DNA from: Pseudomonas sp. B33.4
GTDB lineage: Bacteria; Pseudomonadota; Gammaproteobacteria; Pseudomonadales; Pseudomonadaceae
Assembly (NCBI RefSeq): GCF_034555375.1
Contig: NZ_CP140706.1
Span: 5,900,001-5,964,000 of the forward strand
Length of the DNA: 64,000 bases
Direction of reading: 5' to 3'
Shown here: positions 10,816 to 20,437 of the stretch, piece by piece
Numbering within the stretch: the first letter of the stretch is position 1
Layout: each line of letters opens with the position of its first letter
The notes under the pieces: model-generated
Told to the model about the DNA's origin: nothing
Seen by the model: the letters and a program-made list of their open reading frames with translations, nothing else
Databases searched by the model: none
Position numbers and translations under genes: made by a program

Positions 10816-11460
10816 ATGGTTGCTATTACCCCCACACCCAAAATCAAGAACCTCGACAAGCTGTTGATGCATTGTCAGCGCCGTCGCCATGCGGCCAAGA
10901 GCAACATCATCTGTGCGGGTGATCGCTCCGACACGCTGTACTTCATCATCAAGGGCTCGGTGACGATCCTGATCGAAGATGACGACGGCCGCGAGATGAT
11001 CATCGCTTACCTCAATGCCGGGGATTTCTTTGGCGAACTGGGCCTGTTCGAACAAGCCGGCCAAGAGCAAGAGCGCAGCGCCTGGGTGCGGGCCAAGGTC
11101 GAATGTGAAACCGCGGAAATCAGCTACGCCAAGTTCCGCGAATTGTCGCAACAGGATCCGGACATTCTTTACGTACTCAGCGGACAAATCGCACAACGTC
11201 TGCGCAACACCACGCGCAAGGTTGGCGATCTGGCGTTCTTCGATGTGACCGGTCGTGTTGCCCGCTGCCTGCTGGAGTTGTGCAAGCAGCCCGACGCTAT
11301 GACTCACCCGGACGGCATGCAGATCAAGGTGACCCGTCAGGAAATCGGTCGGATTGTTGGTTGTTCGCGGGAAATGGTCGGTCGCGTGCTCAAGGATCTT
11401 GAGGAACGCAATCTGGTCGATGTGAAAGGCAAGACCATGGTGGTCTTCGGTACCCGTTAA
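10816..11460 (+). CDS. vfr: cAMP receptor-type regulator Vfr
   Basis: CRP-family transcription factor of 214 residues. The ATG at 10816 ([17 protein letters not shown]) is preferred over the longer open frame from 10702, since it gives the known Vfr length. The N-terminal cyclic-nucleotide domain contains [12 protein letters not shown], and the C-terminal winged helix contains the recognition region [20 protein letters not shown]. In P. aeruginosa Vfr binds cAMP and controls virulence and surface functions; the targets in this strain cannot be told from the window. The gene stands alone, convergent with the ligase-like gene downstream. Confidence 0.95.
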   Translation: MVAITPTPKIKNLDKLLMHCQRRRHAAKSNIICAGDRSDTLYFIIKGSVTILIEDDDGREMIIAYLNAGDFFGELGLFEQAGQEQERSAWVRAKVECETAEISYAKFRELSQQDPDILYVLSGQIAQRLRNTTRKVGDLAFFDVTGRVARCLLELCKQPDAMTHPDGMQIKVTRQEIGRIVGCSREMVGRVLKDLEERNLVDVKGKTMVVFGTR

Positions 11461-11469
11461 AGCCGAAAC

Positions 11470-12171
11470 TCAGGCGCTGTACATCTGCGCCAGCATCAGA
11501 CGAAACAGCTCATCGAGACGCGCCAAGGCTTGTGGCGCGTTGAATTTCTCGTGCAGGGCAATGTGGCTCTGCGCCCGCACCCGCTGCTCCAGGCCGCACG
11601 CTTCGTTGAAGCGATTGACCGCTGCAACCATCGATTCGCGCTCGTCATCCATCAGCATCGCCCCGTGCACCAGACCGACCGGACGCTGTCCGCCCTGACT
11701 CTGTCGCCAGCGCTGAGCGGTACCGACCATTTTGCGGCCGTCGAGATTGACGTTGAAGCGACCGTCGCAGAACGCACCGTCGATTTCACCCAACGACGAG
11801 ACACCGCCCAACTCATCCAGTAATTGGCAGATCGGATCGCAGAGACGACGGTAGCCGGTTTCGATACGGTTCAGGTCGCCTTCGCTGCGTGGTGGCGCGT
11901 AGACCAGAGCGATATTGATTGTCGCGGCAGATTGCGGGACGGGTTCGCCACCGGTTTCACGTAACAGGACCGGCCAACCGGCAGCGGCGGAGACTTCGCA
12001 GGCATGCTCGAAACCGGGCAGACGATTGAGGCGGCGCGGCATGACCAGGGCGCGATCGCTGGGTTGCCAGAATAGGAGGCCGAATTCTGAGTCGCCGGCG
12101 CAGACCGAGGCCAGCAAATCCTGTTCGGCTTGCAGGCCGGCTTCGATGGTCAGGGGGGTTGGCAGCGACAT
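11470..12171 (-). CDS. biotin/lipoate A/B ligase-like protein
   Basis: A 233-residue member of the lipoyl/biotinyl transferase fold. The motif RFNVNLDGRKMVGTAQR contains the conserved lysine for acyl-adenylate binding, and LLRETGGEPVPQSAATINIA is the counterpart of the RRxxGGG..H loop seen in LplA, with differences. It might transfer lipoate or octanoate, but the altered loop leaves the substrate open. The stop codon is only ten bases from that of vfr, which converges on it. Confidence 0.7.
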   Translation of the reverse strand: MSLPTPLTIEAGLQAEQDLLASVCAGDSEFGLLFWQPSDRALVMPRRLNRLPGFEHACEVSAAAGWPVLLRETGGEPVPQSAATINIALVYAPPRSEGDLNRIETGYRRLCDPICQLLDELGGVSSLGEIDGAFCDGRFNVNLDGRKMVGTAQRWRQSQGGQRPVGLVHGAMLMDDERESMVAAVNRFNEACGLEQRVRAQSHIALHEKFNAPQALARLDELFRLMLAQMYSA

Positions 12172-12216
12172 GGAAGGCTCCGGCAGATCTGGAATCTTTG
12201 GGGATTTCTAGTACCT

Positions 12217-12283
12217 CATCGCGAGCAGGCTCACTCCTACAATTGGAACGCGTTCCCCTGTAGGAGTGAGCCTGCTCGCGATG
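12217..12283. repeat. REP palindrome, family A (inverted pair)
   Basis: CATCGCGAGCAGGCTCACTC and its exact inverse GAGTGAGCCTGCTCGCGATG, each with a CTAC/GTAG end, face each other around 19 bases, between the ligase-like gene and the 3' end of trpC. Confidence 0.9.
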
Positions 12284-12306
12284 GCGTCGACTCGGTCTGG
12301 AGCGAA

Positions 12307-13143
12307 TCAGTCGAGGGTCGAACCGCTGATCGACACGCCACGCTCCGGGAAGAACAGACGCTGCAGTTCAGTGCCCGGATTTTCCGCACGCATGAACGCT
12401 TCACCGACGAGGAACGAGTACACGTCGCTGATTTCCATCAGTTCGACATCAGCACGATTGAGGATACCGCTCTCGGTAATTACCAGACGATCGCGCGGAA
12501 TGCGCGGCAGCAGGTCGAGGGTGGTTTCCAGGCTGACGTCGAAGGTGTGCAGATTGCGGTTGTTGACCCCGACCAGCGGTGTGTCGAGGGTTTTCAATGC
12601 ACGCTCCAGCTCATCGCCATCGTGTACTTCGACCAGCACATCGAGACCGACGCTTTTGGCGACGGCGGCCAGCTCGGCCATTTTCACGTCATCGAGTGCG
12701 GAGACGATCAACAGCACACAGTCGGCGCCCAGCGCACGGGCTTCAACGATCTGGTAAGGATCAATCATGAAGTCCTTGCGGATCACCGGCAGGCTGCACG
12801 CGGCACGAGCCTGTTGCAGGTACGCATCGGCGCCCTGGAAGTAATCGATGTCGGTCAGTACGGAAAGACAAGTCGCCCCACCCTTCTCATAGCTTTTGGC
12901 GATGTCGGCGGGAACGAAGTTCTCGCGGATCACGCCTTTGCTTGGCGAAGCCTTTTTGATTTCGGCAATCACCGCAGGCTGTTTCTTCTTCGCCTGCGCC
13001 AGCAATGCCTGGGCAAAGCCACGGGGTGCATCGGCCGCCTTGGCCAGACTTTCCAGCTCGCTCAGGCTGACGCGAGCACTACGCTCGGCGACTTCCTGAA
13101 CTTTGCGCGCCAGAATGTTTTCCAGAACCGTCGGTACACTCAT
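12307..13143 (-). CDS. trpC: indole-3-glycerol phosphate synthase
   Basis: Converts carboxyphenylamino-deoxyribulose phosphate to indole-3-glycerol phosphate. The 278-residue single-function enzyme has the active-site motifs [35 protein letters not shown] and ITESGI. Its ATG overlaps the trpD stop by four bases (ATGA), so the two are translationally coupled at the end of trpGDC. The operon is preceded by a Trp-rich leader at 14957-15043. Confidence 0.97.
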   Translation of the reverse strand: MSVPTVLENILARKVQEVAERSARVSLSELESLAKAADAPRGFAQALLAQAKKKQPAVIAEIKKASPSKGVIRENFVPADIAKSYEKGGATCLSVLTDIDYFQGADAYLQQARAACSLPVIRKDFMIDPYQIVEARALGADCVLLIVSALDDVKMAELAAVAKSVGLDVLVEVHDGDELERALKTLDTPLVGVNNRNLHTFDVSLETTLDLLPRIPRDRLVITESGILNRADVELMEISDVYSFLVGEAFMRAENPGTELQRLFFPERGVSISGSTLD

Positions 13144-14189
13144 CCCTCATTCTCCACTCTGAATACCGCGGTAAAGGCACCCAGCTCCTCGAGTTTTTCC
13201 CGAGCGAGACCGGTGTGCAGCGCGTCGTGCGCAAGCTCGACGCCCTGTTTCAAACTGCTGGCCACGTCAGCGGCATACAGCGCTGCACCGGCATTGAGCA
13301 CAATCATTTCGGCGGCTTTCTGGCCGTTTTCGGTTTTGCGCTTGCCGAGAGCATCGCGGATCAGCGCCAGCGAGGCTTCCGGGCCGTCGACCGACAGACC
13401 GTGCAAACTCTGGCTCTTCATGCCCAGATCTTCGGGCTCGACCCAATATTCGCTGATCTCGTTGTTTTTCAGCTCGGCGACAAAAGTCGGCGCAGCGAGA
13501 CTGAACTCGTCCAGACCGTCCTTCGAATGCACCACCAGCACATGCTTGCTGCCCAGACGCTGCAAGACTTCGGCCAGTGGCCGGCACAGCGCCTTGTTGA
13601 ATACGCCCACTACCTGATGCTTCACACCGGCCGGATTCGTAAGCGGGCCGAGCATGTTGAACAGCGTACGCAAGCCAAGATCGCGGCGCGGGCCGGCGGC
13701 GTACTTCATGGCTTTGTGGTGGGTCTGGGCAAACATGAAACCGATGCCGACGTTGTCGATGCAACGCGCGACCTGCACCGGCGTCAGGTTCAAATAGATA
13801 CCGGCGGCTTCGAGCAAATCGGCGCTGCCGCTCTTGCCCGAGACCGCACGGTTGCCGTGTTTGGCCACGGTGCAACCGGCTGCCGCGACGACGAACGAAG
13901 AAGCGGTCGACACGTTGAAGATGTTTGCACCGTCACCGCCGGTACCGACCACATCGACCACGCCATCAAGGGTCTTCAGTTCAACCTGATCGGCCAGCTC
14001 ACGCATCACCGACACGGCGCCGACGATCTCGTCGATGCTTTCGCTCTTCATGCGCATGGCCATCATGAACGCGCCGATCTGCGCGTCGGTGCATTGGCCG
14101 GTCATGATTTCGCGCATCACGTCGCGCATTTCATCGGTGCTGAGGTCGAGGTGTTCGACGATACGGCTCAGGGCTGTCTTGATATTCAT
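13140..14189 (-). CDS. trpD: anthranilate phosphoribosyltransferase
   Basis: Joins anthranilate to PRPP. The protein has 349 residues. [15 protein letters not shown] is the PRPP-binding glycine-rich loop and [19 protein letters not shown] the anthranilate-side motif, both intact. It starts nine bases after the trpG stop and overlaps trpC by four bases. Confidence 0.97.
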   Translation of the reverse strand: MNIKTALSRIVEHLDLSTDEMRDVMREIMTGQCTDAQIGAFMMAMRMKSESIDEIVGAVSVMRELADQVELKTLDGVVDVVGTGGDGANIFNVSTASSFVVAAAGCTVAKHGNRAVSGKSGSADLLEAAGIYLNLTPVQVARCIDNVGIGFMFAQTHHKAMKYAAGPRRDLGLRTLFNMLGPLTNPAGVKHQVVGVFNKALCRPLAEVLQRLGSKHVLVVHSKDGLDEFSLAAPTFVAELKNNEISEYWVEPEDLGMKSQSLHGLSVDGPEASLALIRDALGKRKTENGQKAAEMIVLNAGAALYAADVASSLKQGVELAHDALHTGLAREKLEELGAFTAVFRVENEG

Positions 14190-14198
14190 GGGAAGTCC

Positions 14199-14792
14199 TT
14201 AGCGCGTGCCGCCGGTTTGTTTGAGGAAGTTGGCAAACAGCTCATGGCCCTGTTCAGTCAGGATCGACTCGGGGTGGAACTGTACGCCCTCAATGTTCAG
14301 GGTCTTGTGCCGCAGGCCCATGATTTCGTCGACCGAGCCGTCATCGTGTTGCGTCCACGCGGTCAGCTCCAGGCAATCAGGCAACGTCGCGTGCTTGACG
14401 ATCAGCGAGTGGTAGCGGGTGACGGTCAGCGGATGATTGAGGCCGGCGAAAACGCCCTTGTCCTCGTGGAATACCGGACTAGTCTTACCGTGCATCACTT
14501 GGCGGGCGCGGACTACATCGCCGCCAAAAGCCTGGCCGATGGACTGGTGGCCAAGGCAGACACCGAGGATCGGCAGCTTGCCGGCGAAGTGTTTGATGGC
14601 TTCGATGGAGATGCCAGCTTCGGTCGGCGTGCAAGGACCTGGCGATACGACGATGCGCTCAGGCTTGAGCGCTTCGATTTCAGCGATGGTCAGTTCGTCG
14701 TTGCGCACGACTTTTACGTCGGCACCCAGCTCGCCGAGGTATTGCACAACGTTGTAAGTAAAGGAGTCGTAGTTGTCGATCATCAGCAACAT
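14199..14792 (-). CDS. trpG: anthranilate synthase component II (glutamine amidotransferase)
   Basis: Supplies ammonia from glutamine to TrpE, encoded 2.5 kb away at 17281-18762. This 197-residue class I amidotransferase carries the nucleophile cysteine in [15 protein letters not shown] and the catalytic histidine/glutamate in VQFHPES, and begins [14 protein letters not shown]. First structural gene of trpGDC. The 164 bases between the leader peptide stop and this start hold possible attenuator hairpins. Confidence 0.97.
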   Translation of the reverse strand: MLLMIDNYDSFTYNVVQYLGELGADVKVVRNDELTIAEIEALKPERIVVSPGPCTPTEAGISIEAIKHFAGKLPILGVCLGHQSIGQAFGGDVVRARQVMHGKTSPVFHEDKGVFAGLNHPLTVTRYHSLIVKHATLPDCLELTAWTQHDDGSVDEIMGLRHKTLNIEGVQFHPESILTEQGHELFANFLKQTGGTR

Positions 14793-14904
14793 GGCGTGTC
14801 GAACCTCTTGAATTCTGATTTGAAAACAGCCTTCAGATCACTTGCCCGCAGGGCGCTGCACGATGTCGGACGCAGGAAGATACGTCGGCACAGCGGCATT
14901 TCAA

Positions 14905-14956
14905 ACAGGCAAGGAAGGCAAAGCGATACAGATCCGGCGGGGCCGGCAGAAAAGAT
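14905..14956 (-). promoter_or_regulatory. possible attenuator hairpins of the trpGDC leader
   Basis: On the minus strand, just after the leader stop, CCGGC, a CCC loop and GCCGG can pair. A second option, GGCG/CGCC, overlaps the Trp codons themselves and is followed by a U-rich AATCTTTTCT. The CCGGC/GCCGG hairpin recurs after the trpE leader. Which structure terminates is not decided by inspection. Confidence 0.4.
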
Positions 14957-15043
14957 TCAGGCGCGCCAACGCCAGCGGGCGTGTGCCTTGATGACTTGAT
15001 CCAGAAGTTTGCTGGTGATCAACACGGGGAAGGTCTCGTTCAT
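14957..15043 (-). CDS. trpL: trp leader peptide upstream of trpGDC
   Basis: A 28-codon open frame beginning ATG AAC GAG and ending in VIKAHARWRWRA then TGA, with two Trp codons four and two codons... from the end in the order Trp-Arg-Trp-Arg-Ala. Its last 22 residues align with the end of the frame before trpE, and both stops are followed by a CCGGC/GCCGG hairpin. This matches ribosome-mediated attenuation, which I recall being described for trpE and trpGDC of P. putida. It lies in the otherwise gene-free 14793-15200 interval; the remainder of that interval should hold the trpG promoter and the divergent estP promoter. Confidence 0.7.
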   Translation of the reverse strand: MNETFPVLITSKLLDQVIKAHARWRWRA

Positions 15044-15200
15044 ACGTTCCGGCACAGTAACTTAGCTGGGCGGAGCGTGCAATATGGCCGGGGCTGCGGG
15101 AGATAAAAGCTGGGGAGGATTCGCGACCGATGGCAAAACGCCGGGAGTTTTTGGTACTGTCGTTTCGTTCACCTACAACAATAAATAAACGGACTTGCTC

Positions 15201-17108
15201 ATGATCAAACAGACGTTGTTTGTACCGCTGGCTGGCTGCCTGCTCGCACTGGCTTGTGCTCAGGCCAATGCTGCACCCAATCCCTATTCGAATTTCATAG
15301 TTTTCGGCGACAGTCTGAATGACGCCGGAACCTTCGCCGACACTGGCGGACCGGCCGGCTCCACCGAGCGATACACCAACCGGACCGGGCCGGTTTATCA
15401 GGATGGCAGCGGTGAACTGTATTCATTGAATTCCACGCAGTTGCTCGGCGGACGCCTTGGCTTTTCGCCAGACCAGACAGCCTCTTCCAGCTCGGCAGTG
15501 CGTGCCGAAAACGGCCAGGCCGACGGCAACAACTGGGCCGTGGGCGGTTATCGTACCGACCAGATTCTTGACTCGATCACGACGCAATCCGCCACCGGCG
15601 AGCGCACCCGTGCCGGTTACCTGCCATCGAACGGCTTTCGCGCTGACCCGAATGCGCTGTATTACATCTCTGGCGGCGGTAACGACTTCCTGCAAGGGCG
15701 CATTCTCAGCCTGCCGCAGGCCAACGCCGCCGCCGATCGACTGGCCGACAGCGTGCAAACCCTGCAAACCGCCGGCGCCAAATACGTGATGGTCTGGCTG
15801 TTGCCTGATGTCGGCCTGACGCCAGCCATCAACGGTACGCCCCTGCAAGCCTTCAGCAGCCAGCTCGCCACCCAGTTCAACAGCCAGTTGGTCACACGCC
15901 TGCAAGGCATCAACGCCGAAGTCATTCCGCTGAACATTCCGGTGCTGCTCTCGGAAGTGTTTGCCGATCCTGGGCGCTTTGGCCTCGCCACCGATCAGAA
16001 CCTGACCGCGACCTGCTTCAGTGGCAGCGGTTGCACCGAGAACGCTCGTTACGGGATCAACAGTGCGACACCCGACCCGACCAAGCTGATATACAACGAC
16101 GGTGTACACCCGACCGAAGCCGGACAAAAGCTGATCTCCGACTACGCCTACTCCCTCCTCGCCGCACCTTGGGAACTGACGCTGTTGCCGGAAATGGCCC
16201 ACGCCACCGTGCGCGCGCACCAAGACGAACTGCGCAACCAATGGCAGGCAGACTGGGAGAACTGGCAAGCGGTCGGCCAATGGCGCGCCATTGTTTCGGC
16301 TGGCGGCCAGCATCTGGATGTCGACAGCCAAAGCAGCGGCGTCAGCGCCGATGGCAGCGGTTACAACCTCAACGTCGGTGGCAGCTATCGCTTGAATGAG
16401 GCTTGGCGCGTCGGTGTCGCTGGCGGTTTCTACCGGCAGAACCTGGAGGCCGGGCACAACGACTCGGACTACAAACTCAACAGCTACATGGCCACGGCAT
16501 TTGCCCAGTTTCAGCAGAACCGCTGGTGGGCTGACGCGGCGTTGACCGGCGGCAAACTCGACTACGACAACCTCAAGCGCAAGTTTGATCTGGGCGTCAG
16601 CGAAGGTGCGGAAAAAGGCGATACCGACGGCAGCCTGTGGGCTTTCAGCACCCGTGTCGGTTACGACATTGCCCAGCCGGGCAGCGAGTGGCATCTGTCA
16701 CCGTTCGTCAGTGCCGATTACGCCAGCGTTGATGTCGATGGTTATTCAGAGAAAAGCAACCGTGCCACAGCGTTGACCTTCGATGATCAGACCCGCGACT
16801 CGAAACGCCTGGGTCTGGGCTTGCAGGGCAAGTACAACATTACCCCGCAAACTCAGGTGTTCGGCGAGTACGCTCACGAGCGTGAGTACGAAGATGACGT
16901 GCAGAAGGTCCGCATCGCGCTCAATACCTTGCCGGCCAATGACTTCAAGCTTGAGGGCTATACCCCGCAAAGTCATTTGAACCGTTTGAGTCTGGGCGTG
17001 AGCCACAAACTGACGGCTGATCTGGCGCTGCGCGGCGGGTATTCGTTGCGCAAGGATGATGATTTTACCCAGCAGGGTGTGAATGTCGGGGTTGTGCTGG
17101 ACTTCTAA
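15201..17108 (+). CDS. estP: GDSL esterase autotransporter
   Basis: Outer-membrane esterase of the EstA/EstP type V secretion family, 635 residues from the ATG at 15201 (a TTG two codons earlier is unlikely). Residues 1-24 are a signal peptide ending ANA. The passenger starts with [15 protein letters not shown]38 being the nucleophile, and has GGGNDF and the Asp/His motif [11 protein letters not shown]. From about residue 350 a beta-barrel autotransporter domain runs to the terminal VGVVLDF, ending in phenylalanine as outer-membrane proteins do. Relatives in P. aeruginosa affect rhamnolipid and motility. It is alone, with its own terminator. Confidence 0.92.
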   Translation: MIKQTLFVPLAGCLLALACAQANAAPNPYSNFIVFGDSLNDAGTFADTGGPAGSTERYTNRTGPVYQDGSGELYSLNSTQLLGGRLGFSPDQTASSSSAVRAENGQADGNNWAVGGYRTDQILDSITTQSATGERTRAGYLPSNGFRADPNALYYISGGGNDFLQGRILSLPQANAAADRLADSVQTLQTAGAKYVMVWLLPDVGLTPAINGTPLQAFSSQLATQFNSQLVTRLQGINAEVIPLNIPVLLSEVFADPGRFGLATDQNLTATCFSGSGCTENARYGINSATPDPTKLIYNDGVHPTEAGQKLISDYAYSLLAAPWELTLLPEMAHATVRAHQDELRNQWQADWENWQAVGQWRAIVSAGGQHLDVDSQSSGVSADGSGYNLNVGGSYRLNEAWRVGVAGGFYRQNLEAGHNDSDYKLNSYMATAFAQFQQNRWWADAALTGGKLDYDNLKRKFDLGVSEGAEKGDTDGSLWAFSTRVGYDIAQPGSEWHLSPFVSADYASVDVDGYSEKSNRATALTFDDQTRDSKRLGLGLQGKYNITPQTQVFGEYAHEREYEDDVQKVRIALNTLPANDFKLEGYTPQSHLNRLSLGVSHKLTADLALRGGYSLRKDDDFTQQGVNVGVVLDF

Positions 17109-17119
17109 ACCGCAGGCAC

Positions 17120-17154
17120 AAAAAAAGCGGCGCCCTCACAGGCGCCGCTTTTTT
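17120..17154. terminator. terminator after estP
   Basis: AAAAAAAGCGGCGCC and GGCGCCGCTTTTTT form a ten-base GC stem around CTCACA, with A and T tails on both sides. Confidence 0.9.
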
Positions 17155-17176
17155 ATTGCCGAACACAGATCAAAAT

Positions 17177-17266
17177 GTAGGAGTGAGCCTGCTCGCGATA
17201 GCGGTGGGTCAGTCAACAAATCTGTTGAATGTTAATCCGCAATCGCGAGCAGGCTCGCTCCCACAG
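17177..17266. repeat. REP pair, family A
   Basis: GTAGGAGTGAGCCTGCTCGC and the inverse GCGAGCAGGCTCGCTCCCAC, about 50 bases apart, between the estP terminator and the trpE stop. The arms differ at a few bases. Confidence 0.85.
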
Positions 17267-17280
17267 GGTTTTGTGTTGGC

Positions 17281-18762
17281 TCAGCTTTCCGGGGTTTGTT
17301 CGGCCAGGGCCACGGCGCGGAACATCGCGCGGCGCTTGTTCAGGGTTTCTTCCCATTCCAGCGCCGGCACTGAGTCGGCAACGATGCCACCACCGGCCTG
17401 CACGTGCAGTTCGCCGTTCTTGATCACCGCGGTGCGAATGGCAATCGCGGTGTCCATGTTGCCGTTCCAGGCAAAGTAACCGACCGCACCGCCGTAGACG
17501 CCACGCTTGACCGGTTCCAGTTCGTCGATGATTTCCATCGCGCGAATCTTCGGCGCACCGGACAAGGTGCCCGCCGGCAGAATCGCCCGCAGTGCGTCCA
17601 TCGCCGTCAGCCCTTGTTTCAACTGGCCGGTGACGTTGGAGACGATGTGCATCACGTTGGAATAACGCTCGATGACCATTTTCTCGGTGAGCTTCACCGA
17701 ACCGATTTCCGAAACGCGACCGGTGTCGTTACGACCGAGGTCAATCAGCATCAAGTGCTCGGCAATCTCCTTGTCGTCCGACAGCAGGTCTTCTTCCAGC
17801 GCCACGTCCGCTTCTTCGGTCGCGCCACGAGGGCGAGTGCCGGCAATCGGGCGCACGGTGATCAGGTTGTCTTCAACCCGCACCAGCACTTCCGGCGAAC
17901 TGCCGACGACGTGGAAGTCGCCGAAGTTGAAGAAATACATGTACGGCGTCGGGTTGAAGCAACGCAGCGCGCGATACAGATCGATCGGTGCAGCCTTGAA
18001 GTCGATCGACATGCGCTGCGACGGCACAACCTGCATGCAGTCACCGGCAAGGATGTATTCCTTGATGGTGTCGACGGCTTTTTCGTAATCGTCCTGAGTG
18101 AAACTGGAACGGAACACCGGATCAGCCGCTTGCTGTTTGCTGAAATCCAAGCCTCGGCGCGGAGTGATCGGCTGGCGTAGTTTCTCGAGCAACGCCTGCA
18201 ATTGCGCCTGACCTTGTTCGAAGGCATCCGCCTGCGCGGGGTCGGCCAGCACGATCGCGTGCATCTTGCCGGCGAGGTTGTCGAACACCACAACGGCGTC
18301 AGAAACCATCAGCAAAATGTCCGGCACGCCCAGTGGATCCGGGTTCGGGCACTTGCCCAAGCGCTTCTCGACATAACGCACGCAGTCGTAACCGAAGTAA
18401 CCGACCAGACCACCGTTGAAACGCGGCAGACCGGCAATGGTCGGCACGTTATAGCGAGCCTTGAAGGTTTCGACGAAGGCCAACGGGTCTTCAACATCGT
18501 GGCTTTCGGTTTCAACGCCATCAACGGTGACGCTGACGTGATGATCGTGAACGCGCATGACCGTGCGGCATGGCAGACCGATGATCGAGTAACGGCCCCA
18601 CTTCTCGCCGCCCTGCACCGATTCGAGCAGGTAGGAGTTTGGCTGGTCGGCCAGTTTCAGGTAGATCGACAGCGGCGTGTCGAAGTCGGCCAAGGTTTCA
18701 CAGGCCAACGGAATGCGGTTGTAGCCGTCAGCAGCCAAGCGCAGGAATTCTTCGCGGATCAT
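17281..18762 (-). CDS. trpE: anthranilate synthase component I
   Basis: Makes anthranilate from chorismate with TrpG. The protein has 493 residues. The N-terminal [15 protein letters not shown] segment carries the Trp feedback site (LLES..). Chorismate-binding motifs include [31 protein letters not shown] and the C-terminal [20 protein letters not shown]. It is split from trpGDC by estP. A Trp-rich leader and hairpin precede it by about 70 bases, and the upstream gene is gph in the same direction. Confidence 0.97.
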   Translation of the reverse strand: MIREEFLRLAADGYNRIPLACETLADFDTPLSIYLKLADQPNSYLLESVQGGEKWGRYSIIGLPCRTVMRVHDHHVSVTVDGVETESHDVEDPLAFVETFKARYNVPTIAGLPRFNGGLVGYFGYDCVRYVEKRLGKCPNPDPLGVPDILLMVSDAVVVFDNLAGKMHAIVLADPAQADAFEQGQAQLQALLEKLRQPITPRRGLDFSKQQAADPVFRSSFTQDDYEKAVDTIKEYILAGDCMQVVPSQRMSIDFKAAPIDLYRALRCFNPTPYMYFFNFGDFHVVGSSPEVLVRVEDNLITVRPIAGTRPRGATEEADVALEEDLLSDDKEIAEHLMLIDLGRNDTGRVSEIGSVKLTEKMVIERYSNVMHIVSNVTGQLKQGLTAMDALRAILPAGTLSGAPKIRAMEIIDELEPVKRGVYGGAVGYFAWNGNMDTAIAIRTAVIKNGELHVQAGGGIVADSVPALEWEETLNKRRAMFRAVALAEQTPES

Positions 18763-18833
18763 AAGGTGCCTCGTGGTGTGAGGGGCAAATCAGTCAGGTA
18801 TGCAAACGCGCCGGCAGGCCGGCCAGGAACAAG
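18763..18833 (-). promoter_or_regulatory. possible attenuator region before trpE
   Basis: After the leader stop the minus strand reads GGCCGGCCTGCCGGCGCG: GCCGG and CCGGC can pair, while GGCGCG can instead pair with CGCGCC inside the Trp codon region of the leader. These mutually exclusive pairings are what an attenuator needs, though a clear U run is missing. Confidence 0.4.
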
Positions 18834-18878
18834 TCAGGCGCGCCAACGCCAGCGGGCCAGGGCCTTGATGACTTTCAT
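18834..18878 (-). CDS. trpL: trp leader peptide before trpE, nested in the 3' end of gph
   Basis: From the ATG at 18878 the frame reads [14 protein letters not shown] and stops. It is the same frame and the same stop codon as gph. The similarity to the trpGDC leader continues upstream of this ATG (IVVVTRKL against PVLITSKL), so the leader may start earlier at a GTG or may be read only as the tail of Gph. See the finding on shared use of this segment. Confidence 0.5.
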   Translation of the reverse strand: MKVIKALARWRWRA

Positions 18879-19652
18879 CCAGAGTTTGCGAGTGACCACC
18901 ACGATGGCGTTTCCAGAATGGGATTGAACAGCGTCGGGCAACGTTATCCCAGCGGCCGTACCGAGGCAACCGGGAATTAGCTTGCGCAGATCGTCGATCA
19001 CCAAGGCCGGCGATTCTTCTGCAATCGGTCGGCCGTGGTTGTAGCCGTAACTCAGGGCCACGCACTTGACCCCCGCCGCTTTCGCCGCCAGCACGTCGCT
19101 GCGCGAGTCGCCGACGAACAGCGATTGCGAGGCCGGGATGTTGGCCATTTTCATTACGAAAAACAGCGCGGCCGGGTCAGGCTTCTTCTGCGGCAAGGTA
19201 TCGCCGCCGATGATCCACTTGAAGTAGCGGCCGATCTTCATCTGATCCAGCAGCGGCGCGACGAAGCGCTCCGGCTTGTTGGTGATCAGCGCCATGGCCA
19301 CGCCTTGCTTGTGCAGCCACTTGAGGGTGTCGCGCACGCCAGGGTAGACCACGGTCAGCTCATGGCTGGCGCCGTAAGCCTCCATGAACACTTCCAGCGC
19401 ATGCTCGGCCTCGACGTCATCCACCGCCGCATGATCGATACCACCGGCCAAAGCGCGGCGCACCAGAACTGGCGCGCCGTTGCCGACCCACTCGCGTACC
19501 GATTCGACACCGGCAGGCTGGCGACCGAGGGAGAGCAGCATGTTGTCCACCGCTGCTGCCAGGTCCGGAACCGAGTCGATCAGCGTGCCATCCAGATCGA
19601 ACATCACCAGCCGTGGCAGTTTTCCCGGGAACAGCTGCTCAAACCCGCTCAT
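18834..19652 (-). CDS. gph: phosphoglycolate phosphatase
   Basis: HAD-family phosphatase of 272 residues that removes 2-phosphoglycolate formed during DNA repair. Motif I is [15 protein letters not shown], motif II is [10 protein letters not shown], and motif III/IV is KPDPAALFF with [16 protein letters not shown]. Its ATG overlaps the rpe stop by four bases. The last ~25 residues ([20 protein letters not shown] and RA) are basic and Trp-rich, unlike usual HAD C-termini, and coincide with the trpE leader. MupP of the murein salvage route is a related HAD enzyme, but by position next to rpe and trpE this copy matches P. aeruginosa PA0608 rather than MupP. Confidence 0.88.
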   Translation of the reverse strand: MSGFEQLFPGKLPRLVMFDLDGTLIDSVPDLAAAVDNMLLSLGRQPAGVESVREWVGNGAPVLVRRALAGGIDHAAVDDVEAEHALEVFMEAYGASHELTVVYPGVRDTLKWLHKQGVAMALITNKPERFVAPLLDQMKIGRYFKWIIGGDTLPQKKPDPAALFFVMKMANIPASQSLFVGDSRSDVLAAKAAGVKCVALSYGYNHGRPIAEESPALVIDDLRKLIPGCLGTAAGITLPDAVQSHSGNAIVVVTRKLWMKVIKALARWRWRA

Positions 19653-20323
19653 GGGCGCGCCAGCGCCAGTTCGGAACGCATCTTGTCGATGACTTCCTGA
19701 TAGTTAGGCGCATTGAAGATTGCCGAGCCGGCAACAAAGGTGTCCGCGCCAGCAGCCGCAATTTCACGGATGTTGTTGACGTTGACGCCGCCGTCGATTT
19801 CCAGACGGATGTCACGGCCCGAAGCATCAATGATCGCCCGCGCTTCACGCAGTTTGTCGAGGGTGCCGGGGATGAACTTCTGCCCGCCGAAGCCCGGGTT
19901 GACGCTCATCAGCAAGACCATGTCGACCTTGTCGATCACGTACTTGAGCACGTCCAGCGGGGTCGCCGGGTTGAACACCAGACCGGATTTGCAGCCGCCT
20001 TCACGGATCAGTTGCAGTGAGCGATCAACGTGCAGTGTGGCTTCCGGGTGGAAGGTGATGTAGGTCGCGCCGGCTTCGATGAAGTCGCCGACGATACGAT
20101 CCACCGGGCTGACCATCAGGTGCGCGTCGATCGGCGCGGTGACGCCGTACTTGCGCAACGCGGCGCAGACCATCGGGCCGATGGTCAGGTTTGGCACATA
20201 GTGGTTGTCCATGACGTCGAAGTGGACGAAGTCGGCGCCAGCGGCGAGAACGTTGTCTACTTCCTCGCCGAGGCGGGCGAAGTCGGCGGAGAGAATCGAC
20301 GGAGCAATTACGAAGGGCTGCAT
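19649..20323 (-). CDS. rpe: ribulose-phosphate 3-epimerase
   Basis: Interconverts ribulose 5-phosphate and xylulose 5-phosphate in the pentose phosphate pathway. The start at 20323 ([20 protein letters not shown]) gives 224 residues, the family size; the open frame runs 22 codons further up but without similarity. Metal and catalytic residues sit in [22 protein letters not shown] and [12 protein letters not shown], with EIDGGVN near the end. It is the first gene of the rpe-gph(-trpE) row. Confidence 0.96.
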   Translation of the reverse strand: MQPFVIAPSILSADFARLGEEVDNVLAAGADFVHFDVMDNHYVPNLTIGPMVCAALRKYGVTAPIDAHLMVSPVDRIVGDFIEAGATYITFHPEATLHVDRSLQLIREGGCKSGLVFNPATPLDVLKYVIDKVDMVLLMSVNPGFGGQKFIPGTLDKLREARAIIDASGRDIRLEIDGGVNVNNIREIAAAGADTFVAGSAIFNAPNYQEVIDKMRSELALARP

Positions 20324-20437
20324 GACGCACCTTTTCTGAGCTAAATCACGATGGCGCGCATTGTATACCTCAAGTTTCCAAGCGCGCACCGTGACCGCGA
20401 TGATTGGGTTGTGCCATGACCGATGACCGGCGCTGAC

